From Alistipes sp. (GTDB taxonomy: Bacteria > Bacteroidota > Bacteroidia > Bacteroidales > Rikenellaceae): DNA of 40,549 nt. The notes under the pieces are model-generated. The model ran no database searches. It was not told the origin of the DNA and saw nothing but the letters and a program-made list of their open reading frames with translations. The DNA lies in assembly GCA_017421945.1 (NCBI GenBank), contig JAFOHD010000048.1:1-40549 (forward strand), in the 5' to 3' direction. This document shows, one piece after another, positions 8,496-17,784 of the stretch (its first letter is position 1; every line of letters starts with the position of its first letter). Made by a program: the position numbers and the translations under genes.

Positions 8496-9935
8496 ATGAA
8501 ACACATCTACACATTTATGGTCACCGCCTGCCTTATGCTGCTTCTGGGCACACAGGCGCAGGCACAGAAAACCACCACAAACTATGGTCTGATTATCGGG
8601 GATATCGCCATGCAACACATCAACAGCCGCATGGAGGTTGATTTCACAATCTTCATCGACGGTGTTAAGATACGCTCCAACCGCTCGTTGCGTATAACTC
8701 CCTACATCACCAATGGCGATGAGCTCTTACAACTCCCCGCAGTCATAATAGATGGTCGCCGCCGCCACATTGTTCACGAGCGCAGCAAGAGCGACATGGC
8801 GGCATCTGCCGACACCTACATACGTCGTTACAATCATAAAGAGCAGATTATCGACTACCAGACCGATGTAATGTTTGAGCCATGGATGAGCCGCTGTGAG
8901 CTTATTCTTCGTGAGGAGTGGACATCATGCCACGACATGCCACTTGCCGAGGCAACCATACCCGTAGCAATGCTTAACGAGCAGGCAACGAAGTCGGCCG
9001 ATGCTCTGATGGCAACCAAGCAGACCCGAAAGGCGTACATCATGCCACAAAACACCGCGGCAACCGACATCGCCACAATCGACATCCTCTTCCCTGTGAA
9101 TCGCAGCACCATAAGCGATAGGTACATGGACAACAGCACTCAAATAAGCGCGTTGGGCAACGCCCTCATAAACAACAAAATCAAGGCAATACACCTCACC
9201 GGTTACGCCTCACCCGAGGGTCCATATCCATTCAACACCAACCTTGCAAAGAAGCGTGCCGAGGCGGTCAAGAAGCACATATCGGAGAGCAACATCAGTC
9301 CCGACATTGAGATTATTGCCCAGGATGCTCCTATTGATTGGTCAGAGCTCAAGTTGTGGCTGGAGAGCAGCCTCCTGACAAACAAGGGTGATATTATAGC
9401 CATCATCAACAGCGAGGAAATAAATCCTGCCGACAAAAACAACGTAATCAAGCAGAAGTATGCTGCCGACTACTACTTCATGCTCAAGAATTGGTATCCA
9501 AAGTTGCGCAAGACAGCCATCGACATCGACCCTAACGCCCTGACTATGGCTGAGGCGAAGGAGCAGCTCAAGAGCAACCCAAAGAATTTGTCGCTGGAGG
9601 ATATGTACATGGTTGCAAATTCGCTACAAAAGGGTAGCAAGGAGTGGGAGGATGTCATCAAGACAGCCGTTGAGTTCTACCCACAGTCGGTGGAGGCACG
9701 CATCAACGCTGCAAACGTAGCCATGGACCACGGTAACTACCAGCAAGCAGAAAAGTTCCTCAATGGCATCCCTGCAAACAATCCGCAGGCCATGAACTCA
9801 CGAGGCATAATCGCCATGACGCAGGGCAAACTCCAGGAGGCCATGCAACTCTTCCAGAATGCCGAGAAGGCAGGTGTGAGCGAGGCAACATACAACATCT
9901 CGCTCCTGAAAGAGCTGATGGCAGCCGACAAATAA
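8496..9935 (+). CDS. DUF3868 protein with OmpA-like segment and TPR tail
   Basis: 479 residues with a signal peptide (MKHIYTFMVTACLMLLLG, ending AQAQ). Residues about 25-150 resemble the DUF3868 domain. Residues about 190-270 look OmpA-like (IDILFPVNRSTISDRYMDN, then HLTGYASPEGPYPFNTNLAKKRA), suggesting contact with peptidoglycan or the fimbrial anchor. The last 130 residues hold TPR-like helices (WEDVIKTAVEFYPQSVEARIN, then NYQQAEKFLNGIPANNPQAMN). It follows DUF3575 by 12 bp and is closed by a terminator at 9949. By context it belongs to a fimbrial accessory pair, but no fimbrillin gene is nearby. Confidence 0.8.
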   Translation: MKHIYTFMVTACLMLLLGTQAQAQKTTTNYGLIIGDIAMQHINSRMEVDFTIFIDGVKIRSNRSLRITPYITNGDELLQLPAVIIDGRRRHIVHERSKSDMAASADTYIRRYNHKEQIIDYQTDVMFEPWMSRCELILREEWTSCHDMPLAEATIPVAMLNEQATKSADALMATKQTRKAYIMPQNTAATDIATIDILFPVNRSTISDRYMDNSTQISALGNALINNKIKAIHLTGYASPEGPYPFNTNLAKKRAEAVKKHISESNISPDIEIIAQDAPIDWSELKLWLESSLLTNKGDIIAIINSEEINPADKNNVIKQKYAADYYFMLKNWYPKLRKTAIDIDPNALTMAEAKEQLKSNPKNLSLEDMYMVANSLQKGSKEWEDVIKTAVEFYPQSVEARINAANVAMDHGNYQQAEKFLNGIPANNPQAMNSRGIIAMTQGKLQEAMQLFQNAEKAGVSEATYNISLLKELMAADK

Positions 9936-9948
9936 TACAATCCAACAT

Positions 9949-9984
9949 GGGGCTGACTAAAATTAGTCGGCCCCAATATTTTAA
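9949..9984 (+). terminator. Intrinsic terminator after the DUF3575-DUF3868 pair
   Basis: GGGGCTGACTAA (9949-9960) pairs with TTAGTCGGCCCC (9963-9974) with one G-T wobble and a minimal loop, followed by a T-rich AATATTTT. It separates the pair from the small lipoprotein gene at 9996. Confidence 0.8.
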
Positions 9985-9995
9985 CCATTCCCATC

Positions 9996-10184
9996 ATGAA
10001 ATATGACCTACGTCAGGCCACCCGTCAATATCTCGTGTTGCTCGCGTTGCTTCTCTGCTCGCTACTGCTCGTGACATGCCTCGACAACGACGACGAGCAT
10101 TGCAACACCCGTGACTATGGCGAATTTAATCGGCTGAAAACTCACACACAATCCAACTCCGACTCAGCGAGTAGGGTAGAATAA
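9996..10184 (+). CDS. Small lipoprotein, possibly the remnant of a FimB/Mfa2-type gene
   Basis: 62 residues. A hydrophobic leader (LVLLALLLCSLLLVTC) ends in a lipobox Cys followed by acidic residues (LDNDDEHC), which fits an exported Bacteroidetes lipoprotein. Only about 34 residues follow the Cys. It sits where FimB/Mfa2-type anchor lipoproteins often follow DUF3575-DUF3868 genes, and its start resembles the beginning of such proteins, so a truncated remnant is plausible. A genuine small lipoprotein is equally possible. It is enclosed by terminators on both sides. Confidence 0.5.
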   Translation: MKYDLRQATRQYLVLLALLLCSLLLVTCLDNDDEHCNTRDYGEFNRLKTHTQSNSDSASRVE

Positions 10185-10188
10185 GAAA

Positions 10189-10216
10189 GGGCTGCGCAAC
10201 CAATGTTACGCAGCCC
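10189..10216. terminator. Bidirectional terminator
   Basis: GGGCTGCG (10189-10196) pairs with CGCAGCCC (10209-10216) around a 12-nt loop, with A-rich and T-containing flanks. It lies between the converging small lipoprotein gene and the FISUMP gene. Confidence 0.75.
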
Positions 10217-10236
10217 TAAATTCTATCTAATCACAA

Positions 10237-11757
10237 TTACTTCACCTTCACACAACGCACCTGCATACCATTACCGCGATACATTGCCTTCTGCGACTGG
10301 TAACCGTTGTTCACCGCACGCGTGGTGTTCAGGTCAAAGAACATCGACACCGACTTGTTTCCGCTTGTAGCAGTTGCAGTCCAGTAATAACCTACCCAAG
10401 GTGCAGGCACATGCTCATAGCCGTAATTATTAAGGTTTGTCAGCACACCCGTCTCGAAACTGCGGCGACCGGCTCCCGGCATAAACATCCTCACTCCCGT
10501 AGTCTTATCCACCAAGTGCCAGCCATACATGTTCTTCACGTCGGCAAGCGCCGCAGCATCCTCTTCCACGTCAATGTCAAATGCCTTAAACGCCTCACCA
10601 TCAGGCACACGCCAACCACGTGGACATGGGTCGTTCACACTCTTTAGGTCAGCACTCCACAACGCCGCATCGTGCGAGCCATGCAACCAATCGTAATCGT
10701 TCTGTGCAGTTCCCAGGATGAAGGTGAATGGGTCATCAATAGCATAACCCATTGAACCGAAGGCATTTTCGCGCACCTCGCCACTCACCATGTCGGCTGT
10801 GACATAACGGAACAATTTTGTAGAACCCGTACCCGAATACACTATCTCGTCACGGTTGTCTGTAAATTTATAATCTTTTGGACGCAGGAACGGGTCCTTG
10901 CGACCCCACTGGTAATAAAGTCCATAAGATGCGTATATATCATCGGTGTCGGTTGAGCCGTTGCTGTTGTAGCAGGCTCCCAGGTTACGGTCCATAAACA
11001 CGCCCGACGATGTTGTTATGGCCGAGGTCTCCACGTCGTCGGTGAGCCACAAGTGCCAACTCCAGATGATGTTGTCGTCAGCATCGTAGGCTCCCACAAC
11101 CGCATTGCCATAGGGCAGGCGTGTGCCTGTCACATTGCCGGCCTCATCCTTGACATCCTCGGCTCCCACATAGAATGTATATGTGCCTGCCTCGGCGTCA
11201 TAGCTGTCATAATCCACAAGGTAAGTATCCGACTGCCAAATGACATCCACCCTTGCAGGCGTCACCCTTTCCGAAGTCTCACCCTTGTGTGTCACGTCTA
11301 TGGTATAGCGTGTATGTTTCTGCGAAATCACGTAGCTGTTGGCGTAATCATCCGTAAGGTCGATGCTGTTGTTAAGCAACGACAGGTATGAGGTGATGTG
11401 GAGTGTTGAGCCGGCAGCCGTAAATCCCGACACCTTCAACAAGCCATTCTCCTCAATGTCGTTATCCTCCGACGCAAACTCCTTGGGAGCAGAGACCTTC
11501 ATCGTACACTTTATAAGGTCCACATCCGTCACTTCCCAACCCTCGGGCACATCCACAATCGACATACTCGAGATATTCACAGCCTTGAAAGGCACCTCGA
11601 TAGTGGCTCCGAGCTGCGACACAATACGACCGGGGAGTTCAAACTCGAACTCATATTCCTCATTAGTTGAGCACGACGACAATGCTGATACACAAAGCAT
11701 TACAGCCATAGCCGCAACCCACACTCGCTGAAAATAATTTTTCATATTTGATTTCAT
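10237..11757 (-). CDS. FISUMP-domain surface lipoprotein (Fibrobacter major-paralogue domain)
   Basis: 506 residues from the ATG at 11757; an in-frame TTG six codons earlier sits at the predicted transcription start and is unlikely to be used. The signal ends in a lipobox Cys (VSALSSC) followed by an acidic run (STNEEYEFE), suggesting surface exposure. Residues about 35-260 look like tandem beta-sandwich domains. The C-terminal half carries FISUMP hallmarks: GVFMDRNLGA, YYQWGRKDPF, NDPCPRGWRVP, YYWTAT and the final GMQVRCVK. Such proteins are often tip adhesins or surface ligand binders in Bacteroidetes, which fits the neighbouring fimbria-linked genes. Monocistronic; ligand unknown. Confidence 0.85.
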   Translation of the reverse strand: MKSNMKNYFQRVWVAAMAVMLCVSALSSCSTNEEYEFEFELPGRIVSQLGATIEVPFKAVNISSMSIVDVPEGWEVTDVDLIKCTMKVSAPKEFASEDNDIEENGLLKVSGFTAAGSTLHITSYLSLLNNSIDLTDDYANSYVISQKHTRYTIDVTHKGETSERVTPARVDVIWQSDTYLVDYDSYDAEAGTYTFYVGAEDVKDEAGNVTGTRLPYGNAVVGAYDADDNIIWSWHLWLTDDVETSAITTSSGVFMDRNLGACYNSNGSTDTDDIYASYGLYYQWGRKDPFLRPKDYKFTDNRDEIVYSGTGSTKLFRYVTADMVSGEVRENAFGSMGYAIDDPFTFILGTAQNDYDWLHGSHDAALWSADLKSVNDPCPRGWRVPDGEAFKAFDIDVEEDAAALADVKNMYGWHLVDKTTGVRMFMPGAGRRSFETGVLTNLNNYGYEHVPAPWVGYYWTATATSGNKSVSMFFDLNTTRAVNNGYQSQKAMYRGNGMQVRCVKVK

Positions 11758-11782
11758 ATCGTTATTCACCTTCAAAATATCT

Positions 11783-11791
11783 GCAAATATA
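11783..11791 (-). promoter_or_regulatory. -7 promoter element for the FISUMP lipoprotein
   Basis: TATATTTGC on the minus strand, 26 bp before the ATG at 11757, is a full match to the Bacteroidetes -7 box. The predicted transcription start is near 11776. Confidence 0.6.
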
Positions 11792-11924
11792 CCAAAAACT
11801 TACGACAAAACGCTCTGCAAAGCAAATATTTTTCACATTTTCAATATGTCGCACAACTTTGTCACTGTAAACAAACGAATAGCTGCAAACTTTATTCTGT
11901 ATGTTGTCATTTTTTTCATCCATA

Positions 11925-11956
11925 TTTGTTTTTTATGTAAATTTTGACTACTTTTG
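11925..11956 (+). promoter_or_regulatory. Candidate promoter of the BIG2 lipoprotein
   Basis: TTTG (11925-11928), exactly 20 bp, then TACTTTTG (11949-11956). The predicted start near 11963 gives an untranslated leader of about 200 nt that contains a G9 tract and a hairpin. Apart from these elements and the FISUMP promoter, I see nothing else in 11758-12162. Confidence 0.55.
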
Positions 11957-12020
11957 AAAAAGGATATTCTAAAATATGACTAAACGCCTTACATACCCTG
12001 TCCTCCGTAGTAATCTGTTT

Positions 12021-12050
12021 GGGGGGGGGTATTTTGCTGATATTCAGCAA
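12021..12050 (+). repeat. G9 homopolymer followed by a perfect hairpin in the BIG2 leader
   Basis: Nine consecutive G (12021-12029) are followed by TTGCTGA-TAT-TCAGCAA (12034-12050), a perfect 7-bp inverted repeat. Long G tracts are prone to slipped-strand mispairing. Here the tract lies in the untranslated leader or, if a weaker GTATTTTGC box just after it is used, between promoter elements. Confidence 0.6.
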
Positions 12051-12162
12051 GATAGCACACTTACTGTGTAATCCAAGCAACATATTTCCACTTTTTCACC
12101 TCACATCGCGCAATGTGGGGCAGCTGTGTTTTGTCTAATATTTAATTTCAAACTTTACAACT

Positions 12163-13215
12163 ATGAAAAATTACTTACTATCAATTTTAGCTGCGGTAGC
12201 TGTTTTATGCACCGCATGTGGAGGAGGTGATGACCCCACAAACGTAGCCGTGACGGGCATTTCGCTCGACAAAAACATGCTTGCGCTGGAGATAGGCGAA
12301 AGTGTGATAGTAAATGCTACTGTTGAACCACAAAATGCCACCAACAAAGAGGTTGAGTGGAGCAGCAGCGACACATCGGTTGCAACCATTGATGCTAACG
12401 GCGTGGTAACAGGTGTTGGCGCGGGTACAGCAACCATCACCGCCACAGCCAAAGATGGCAGCGGAGTAACCGGAACGGCAAAGGTAACGGTAACGGTAGC
12501 AATCCCACCAACATCAGTGACCTTTAACGGCAAAACAGGTCTAACAGAAGAGAATGTATTTCTCACTTGGCACGGAAAAGTTGTGGACTTAAAGGCAACT
12601 TTTGAACCCAAGGAAGCATCGCTAAAAACTCTTTTTTGGAATTTAGATGGAGCAACATACGATTGTTCTCCTGTTTGGAACTATGACATTACTGATGATA
12701 AAGCAACAATATCGGTTGTAATACCCAAAGATGAACAATATCCACAAGATATTCGCACTACAATATCTGCAAAATTATCAAAAAACTCAATGCCGTTAGC
12801 CAAGGCAATCATCGTTTCTCGTTGTTGTTTCAAGGGTTACCTCAGTTTCTCGGAAGGCAATATTTCTAATGAATTTGATGTTTTGCACTTTGGCCCAGAA
12901 TTTTTTCACGAAAACGAGTATTTCCGCTGGGATGCGACAGGTAACAGACAATTCAAAGATGGCTGGTACTTTGTAGGTTTCTGCCCACCTATTGACAAAC
13001 CTCTGATATCTTCTTCAGAGTTGTATTATAAAGATAGTTACATCCCTGCTGATGAATATACTCTTACATCTTCTTCAAAAAACATCAAAATTACCAAAAT
13101 GGGAAATGTATGCTACAAAGTAGAACGCACAGATTGGACCACTTATGAGGATTTCACTTTGACATACACCTGTGGTGAATATGTTTACGACATTCCAGGA
13201 AAACTTATCCCATAG
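12163..13215 (+). CDS. Lipoprotein with one BIG2 (bacterial Ig-like) domain
   Basis: 350 residues. The lipoprotein signal MKNYLLSILAAVAVLCTAC is followed by GGGDD. Residues about 28-110 form a BIG2 domain (VAVTGISLDKNMLALEIGE, VEWSSSDTSVATIDANG, VVTGVGAGTATITATAKDG). The remaining 240 residues are beta-rich and I do not recognise them. BIG2 domains act as stalks in adhesins and surface proteins, so the C-terminal part may carry the specificity. Codon use becomes more AT-rich after the Ig domain (from about 12600), which hints at a mosaic or acquired C-terminus. Confidence 0.8.
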   Translation: MKNYLLSILAAVAVLCTACGGGDDPTNVAVTGISLDKNMLALEIGESVIVNATVEPQNATNKEVEWSSSDTSVATIDANGVVTGVGAGTATITATAKDGSGVTGTAKVTVTVAIPPTSVTFNGKTGLTEENVFLTWHGKVVDLKATFEPKEASLKTLFWNLDGATYDCSPVWNYDITDDKATISVVIPKDEQYPQDIRTTISAKLSKNSMPLAKAIIVSRCCFKGYLSFSEGNISNEFDVLHFGPEFFHENEYFRWDATGNRQFKDGWYFVGFCPPIDKPLISSSELYYKDSYIPADEYTLTSSSKNIKITKMGNVCYKVERTDWTTYEDFTLTYTCGEYVYDIPGKLIP

Positions 13216-13240
13216 GCCGATATTTCTCGCAACAAAAAAA

Positions 13241-13268
13241 CATCCGCTCCAAATGCTTGGGGCGGATG
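13241..13268. terminator. Bidirectional terminator between the BIG2 gene and floA
   Basis: CATCCGCTCCAA (13241-13252) pairs with TTGGGGCGGATG (13257-13268) with one wobble and a 4-nt loop. It is flanked by A7 on the left and TTTTT on the right, so it works in both directions. Confidence 0.85.
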
Positions 13269-13289
13269 TTTTTGATATTCAACACACTG

Positions 13290-14264
13290 CTACTTCTTCA
13301 CAGGCTGCGAGATAGTCTCACGCATCTGTGTGTCGGCCATGATGTTCTTCATCTTGTAGTAATCCATAATACCCAGATTACCGTTGCGGAAAGCCTCGGC
13401 CATTGCAAGTGGCACCTCAGCCTCGGCCAGGATAACCTTTGCACGAGCCTCCTGCGCCTTTGCCTTATTCTCCTGCTCCAACGCAACGGCCATAGCACGA
13501 CGCTCCTCGGCCTTCGCCTGGGCGATGTTCTTGTCGGCATCGGCCTGGTCCATCTGCAACTGCGCACCGATATTCTTACCTACATCAATATCGGCAATAT
13601 CAATAGACAAAATCTCAAATGCCGTACCGGCATCCAAGCCCTTCTCAAGCACTACGCGTGAGATAGAGTCAGGATTCTCAAGCACAATCTTGTGCGACAT
13701 AGCCGAACCGATAGACGACACGATACCCTCGCCGACACGCGCCAAAACAGTCTCCTCGCCGGCACCACCGACCAGCTGCTTGATGTTGGCACGCACCGTA
13801 ACACGCGCCTTGGCAATGAGCTGAATACCATCCTTTGCCACAGCAGCAACGGGTGGGGTATTGATAACCTTTGGATTTACCGACATCTGCACAGCCTCAA
13901 ACACATCGCGGCCCGCCAAGTCGATAGCCGTTGCCATCTGGAAATTGAGGTTGATATTTGCCTTCTGTGCCGACACCAAAGCGTGTACGACATTGGTCAC
14001 GTTTCCGCCCGCCAGGTAGTGCGCCTCCAACTCGTTTGCATCGAGCTTCAGACCCGCCTTAGTACCCTCAATCATCGACGATACAATCACTGAAGGTGGC
14101 ACCCTGCGCCAACGCATGAGGAAGAGCTGCAACAGGTTAATCTTCACACCCGACACCAAAGCCGAGAACCACAATCCCACAGGGATAAAATAGAAAATAA
14201 TCCAGATGGCAAGCAGCACAAGCAAACCTACCACCACCAAGAATCCAATTTGCACTTCGCTCAT
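13290..14264 (-). CDS. floA: Flotillin-like protein FloA
   Basis: 324 residues, usual length for FloA. An N-terminal membrane hairpin (about 5-30, [20 protein letters not shown]) is followed by an SPFH-type domain ([42 protein letters not shown]) and an Ala/Glu-rich C-terminal coiled segment ([20 protein letters not shown]). It organises ordered membrane microdomains and is usually encoded beside an NfeD protein, as here (38 bp upstream). Last gene of the five-gene minus-strand run, followed by a strong terminator. Confidence 0.95.
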   Translation of the reverse strand: MSEVQIGFLVVVGLLVLLAIWIIFYFIPVGLWFSALVSGVKINLLQLFLMRWRRVPPSVIVSSMIEGTKAGLKLDANELEAHYLAGGNVTNVVHALVSAQKANINLNFQMATAIDLAGRDVFEAVQMSVNPKVINTPPVAAVAKDGIQLIAKARVTVRANIKQLVGGAGEETVLARVGEGIVSSIGSAMSHKIVLENPDSISRVVLEKGLDAGTAFEILSIDIADIDVGKNIGAQLQMDQADADKNIAQAKAEERRAMAVALEQENKAKAQEARAKVILAEAEVPLAMAEAFRNGNLGIMDYYKMKNIMADTQMRETISQPVKK

Positions 14265-14301
14265 AATTATATAGTTTTAATGTTTTACCTAAACCTTTAC
14301 T

Positions 14302-14760
14302 TTATATCTTCTTCACCAATACCGTAAAATTCTCGAAACCTACAACCTCGACCTCGCTGCGCTGGTCGATATAAGTGCCGTCAGACTTGGCCTCATACTC
14401 CTTGCCAGCAATCTTAACCTTACCCATAGGCGAGAGGCGCGACAGCGCAACACCCTTATCACCCACATTAACCTGCTTGGCAGGCTGCTCGCTGCTCTGG
14501 CCATCAATCTTGTCATTCAGCGCAAGACGCTGCCATGTCTTGGCACGCAGCGAGATAACGGTAGCCACCAACGACAATGCCACAACCACAACCATAGTCA
14601 CAAAGCCCCCAACAATACCGAAGCGGTCAAAACCCAAATATACGGCTGCAACATAGCTCACAACCGACAATATAGTGCCAAACGTAACGCCGGGCAGAAA
14701 TATCAACTCCACAACAAGGAAGAACACGCCCAATAGCACAAGAAATACAACAAGTCCCAT
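14302..14760 (-). CDS. NfeD-like membrane protein
   Basis: 152 residues. Three or four membrane helices occupy about 3-75 (LVVFLVLLGVFFLVVELIFL, GTILSVVSYVAAVYLGF, VTMVVVVALSLVATVISL). A C-terminal OB-fold-like domain starts near residue 98 (VNVGDKGVALSRLSPMGKV, then GKEYEAKSDG). This is the short NfeD form without a protease domain that pairs with flotillins, and floA follows directly. It is 23 bp after the SPOR-like gene. Confidence 0.9.
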   Translation of the reverse strand: MGLVVFLVLLGVFFLVVELIFLPGVTFGTILSVVSYVAAVYLGFDRFGIVGGFVTMVVVVALSLVATVISLRAKTWQRLALNDKIDGQSSEQPAKQVNVGDKGVALSRLSPMGKVKIAGKEYEAKSDGTYIDQRSEVEVVGFENFTVLVKKI

Positions 14761-14783
14761 AATCTTTAGTTTTTTTACATTTA

Positions 14784-16328
14784 CTACTCTTCATCATCCT
14801 CGGGCTCAGGCTTTATCTCCTGAACCTCAACCGACAACGACGCATCGCACTTCCGTATAGCCTCGGCAACACGCTCCGCCACGGCACGACTCTCAAAGGT
14901 GCTGACCAGGAACTTATCCTCCGAGAGCTTCGAGAGCTGACACCCCTCCGCCATTGACGATATAACCTCACGCACCATGTCATCCAAACTTCCACCCGAG
15001 ATGGCTATGCGGTAGGTTGAGCGCACAACGCCCTCGGCCGAGAGATTGGTCTTTTCACCATCACACCACTCAACAATCTGCGGATTGCGGAAACCCTTCT
15101 TCTTCATAATCTCCACCGCCGACTCTGCCTCGCCGCGAGTCTGCAAACCTCCAGCATAGTAGCTAAAGCGACCGTCCTCCAACTGCTCGACATAGAGTGG
15201 AGCAGCACCCCTGAACAGCGATGGCTGCTGCTTATACTTGAATGTGCCGAGCAAAATACGATAAATGGTGCCATACTCATATTTCACACAATCAGGAATA
15301 GGGTTTGACGCATTGTAAGGGCTGCGGTTATGAAACTCGATAGGCTCGTAATCCACAAACGAGCGTCGCTCAATCTCAAGCGTAGGCATCCTATAATCTA
15401 TACTTCTCACGTTACGCGCTGCTGTTGAGAGAGAGTCAATCGCCGACGTCAGGTTCAGCATCTTGGCAACATAAATCTCATAATTCAACGCCACGGGCTT
15501 CTGCAAACAGTAATCAGCCACATACTCCGACACACATTCATCAATTGTGTTGAGTTTCTGCTGGCGTGCCTCCTGCATCATGGCCTCGGTAAGATTGAGC
15601 AAATCCATGCGATTCTCCTTCTCAAGGAAATAGGAATAGACATAGCATTTATGGTCGTATATACTACTCCAGCCATTAGCTATCTTACGCTCAAGAGCAA
15701 CATTCTCAATCATAATCGAAGACATCTCGGCGTACAACGCCTCAGACTCCGACTCAGTCTGGGCTATTACATACTTGTCATACAGCTGCTTTATCTTGGT
15801 GTGGTTGGCAACATAACTGCGCACACATCCGAACATCGCCTGCTCCTGAGCCTGAAGCTCAATAAGCATTTTATAATCCTCGGCATCGAGGCTATTCTTG
15901 AAATAAGAGTTGTTATACAACGACCTGGATGCTTGCGACGCACTCGCCTCGCCAATATTACCCACTGATGCAAGCACATAATTTTGCTCCAGAGTATTTA
16001 TCTGATCAATAAGTTTCACCTTCCTTGCACGCAGGGCATTCATCTGCCCCTCGGCATCCGACAATACGAGCGACAGGGAATCGTTGCGCTGCTGCGACAA
16101 GGAATCACGTTCCTCCATACCCTTACGTATCTCGGCACGCAACTCACGAGCAACAGCCATCACAGAATCGGTCTGCACACGCAACTGCTCCTCGCTGCGC
16201 AGCAATTGCATATAATCCCTGTTTGTCTCCATGCCCGCAATTCGCGCGGTGACCTCCTGCGCTGAAACCTCAACACAGCAGAGTGCAACAAACACCAAAC
16301 TTGCAATACAGAATTTTCTTCCTATCAT
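14784..16328 (-). CDS. Exported coiled-coil protein with C-terminal SPOR-like repeats
   Basis: 514 residues from the ATG at 16328, which overlaps the trkH TGA as ATGA and gives a clean signal peptide (MIGRKFCIASLVFVALCC, ending VSAQ). The ATG at 16337 would add MVE with an acidic residue in the signal. Residues about 30-110 are charged coiled coil (LRSEEQLRVQTDSVMAVARE). Near residues 365-430 a SPOR-like fold appears (YRILLGTFKYKQQPSLF, RFSYYAGGLQTRGEAESAVE), with a second copy-like segment at about 440-505. SPOR domains bind denuded peptidoglycan, so a periplasmic cell-envelope role is likely. I do not recognise a named gene. Confidence 0.7.
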   Translation of the reverse strand: MIGRKFCIASLVFVALCCVEVSAQEVTARIAGMETNRDYMQLLRSEEQLRVQTDSVMAVARELRAEIRKGMEERDSLSQQRNDSLSLVLSDAEGQMNALRARKVKLIDQINTLEQNYVLASVGNIGEASASQASRSLYNNSYFKNSLDAEDYKMLIELQAQEQAMFGCVRSYVANHTKIKQLYDKYVIAQTESESEALYAEMSSIMIENVALERKIANGWSSIYDHKCYVYSYFLEKENRMDLLNLTEAMMQEARQQKLNTIDECVSEYVADYCLQKPVALNYEIYVAKMLNLTSAIDSLSTAARNVRSIDYRMPTLEIERRSFVDYEPIEFHNRSPYNASNPIPDCVKYEYGTIYRILLGTFKYKQQPSLFRGAAPLYVEQLEDGRFSYYAGGLQTRGEAESAVEIMKKKGFRNPQIVEWCDGEKTNLSAEGVVRSTYRIAISGGSLDDMVREVISSMAEGCQLSKLSEDKFLVSTFESRAVAERVAEAIRKCDASLSVEVQEIKPEPEDDEE

Positions 16329-17770
16329 TTCCACCATCTTATAAAAAACAGCTGAATTAATCCAAATATTTCCAAACGCCCAAACAACATCATGAGCGAG
16401 AGATTCATCTTTACAATCGCAGGCATCTGCGAGTAGTTATCCATGGTACCAACATCGCCAAAGCCCGGGCCCACATTGCTTATGCAGGCAAGTGCAGCCG
16501 AGAAGCCTGTCAACAGGTCACAACCAAACAATGTATTTACAAACGCACCAGCAAGTATCAGCAACAGGAACGTCACTATATACACCATCACGCTGTTGAG
16601 CATATCCTGGTCCTGACAGTAGCCATCCACCTTGATACGCATTATAGCATTTGGATGCTGCTGCGACTGCAATTTATTGCGCAACATCTTCAACGCCAGC
16701 ACCAGACGGTCAATCTTCAATCCACCCGACGTAGAACCCGCACATCCGCACACCAACGAGCAGAACATAAGTATCAGCACCGCAAACGGAGTCCACGTAT
16801 TGCAATCAGCCGTGGCAAAGCCCGTTGTTGTAATCAACGACGCAGTCTGAAATGCCGCATGACGAAGTGATGAGAAAATGGTGGGGTAGATACCGGCAGC
16901 ACGCAGGCTGATTGCTATAAACAAGGCCGAAAAGGCAAACACAGCAATGAAGCTGCGCGTAATCTCGGAACGGAAAATATTATTCTGCTTGCGGGTAATG
17001 GTTGCATAAATCAATCCAAAATGCATGGCCGACATTAGCATAACAACCATCAATATAAACTCAATTGTGGGTGAGTTAAAGAATCCCACACTCATGTTCT
17101 TATTACTGAATCCACACGTACCACATGACGACATTGCATGGCACAATGCATCAAACCAGCACATGCCGGCAAGCTTCAGGGCAATGATTGCCACCACGGT
17201 CAAACCAACATATATCGACAAAATCACGCGCACCAGAGTCTGCGTGCGGTAGTTGAAATTATCCTTTGCCAGCGACGAAAGCTCTACATTTGAAAGCATC
17301 ATCTTGCTCTTGCCAATCGAAGGCAGGATGACCAGGGCAAACATTACAACACCCACACCGCCTATCCAGCACGATGACATGCGCCAGAACTGCAAACCAC
17401 GAGGCAATGCCTCAATGTCGTTCAGGATGGAGGCTCCCGTGGTGGTAAAGCCCGACACCGACTCAAACCATGCGTTCAGGAGAGTGAACTCACCGCCCCA
17501 CATCAAATAAGGGAACATACCCACCAAGCTCGACACCACCCAAGCACCCACGACAATACAATACCCCTCCTTTTGCGATATCTGGTCGGTCTTGGATACA
17601 AAAATCATCGGGAAGCAACCCATAAGCAACGTGAGCAGCGACGACATGATAAGTGGAGAGTATGCCGAATCAATATTATTGGCATAAGATATGCCTGCCG
17701 ACAACAGCATGAACGCCGACAGCACCAGCAACACTATTCCAATATATCTTATGACAACACTTATTCGCAT
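16325..17770 (-). CDS. trkH: Potassium uptake protein TrkH (membrane subunit)
   Basis: 481 residues, a normal TrkH/KtrB-superfamily length. Four pore-loop repeats can be read: SGFTTTGASIL, MSSCGTCGFSNKN, TTTGFATADCN and SNVGPGFGDVG, each with the filter glycine, between pairs of membrane helices. It imports K+ across the inner membrane and normally needs a TrkA-type cytosolic gating ring; no trkA gene is in the window. It starts 14 bp after the orphan sensor gene and overlaps the next gene by 4 bp. Confidence 0.93.
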   Translation of the reverse strand: MRISVVIRYIGIVLLVLSAFMLLSAGISYANNIDSAYSPLIMSSLLTLLMGCFPMIFVSKTDQISQKEGYCIVVGAWVVSSLVGMFPYLMWGGEFTLLNAWFESVSGFTTTGASILNDIEALPRGLQFWRMSSCWIGGVGVVMFALVILPSIGKSKMMLSNVELSSLAKDNFNYRTQTLVRVILSIYVGLTVVAIIALKLAGMCWFDALCHAMSSCGTCGFSNKNMSVGFFNSPTIEFILMVVMLMSAMHFGLIYATITRKQNNIFRSEITRSFIAVFAFSALFIAISLRAAGIYPTIFSSLRHAAFQTASLITTTGFATADCNTWTPFAVLILMFCSLVCGCAGSTSGGLKIDRLVLALKMLRNKLQSQQHPNAIMRIKVDGYCQDQDMLNSVMVYIVTFLLLILAGAFVNTLFGCDLLTGFSAALACISNVGPGFGDVGTMDNYSQMPAIVKMNLSLMMLFGRLEIFGLIQLFFIRWWK

Positions 17771-17784
17771 AACTTCATCAACAG

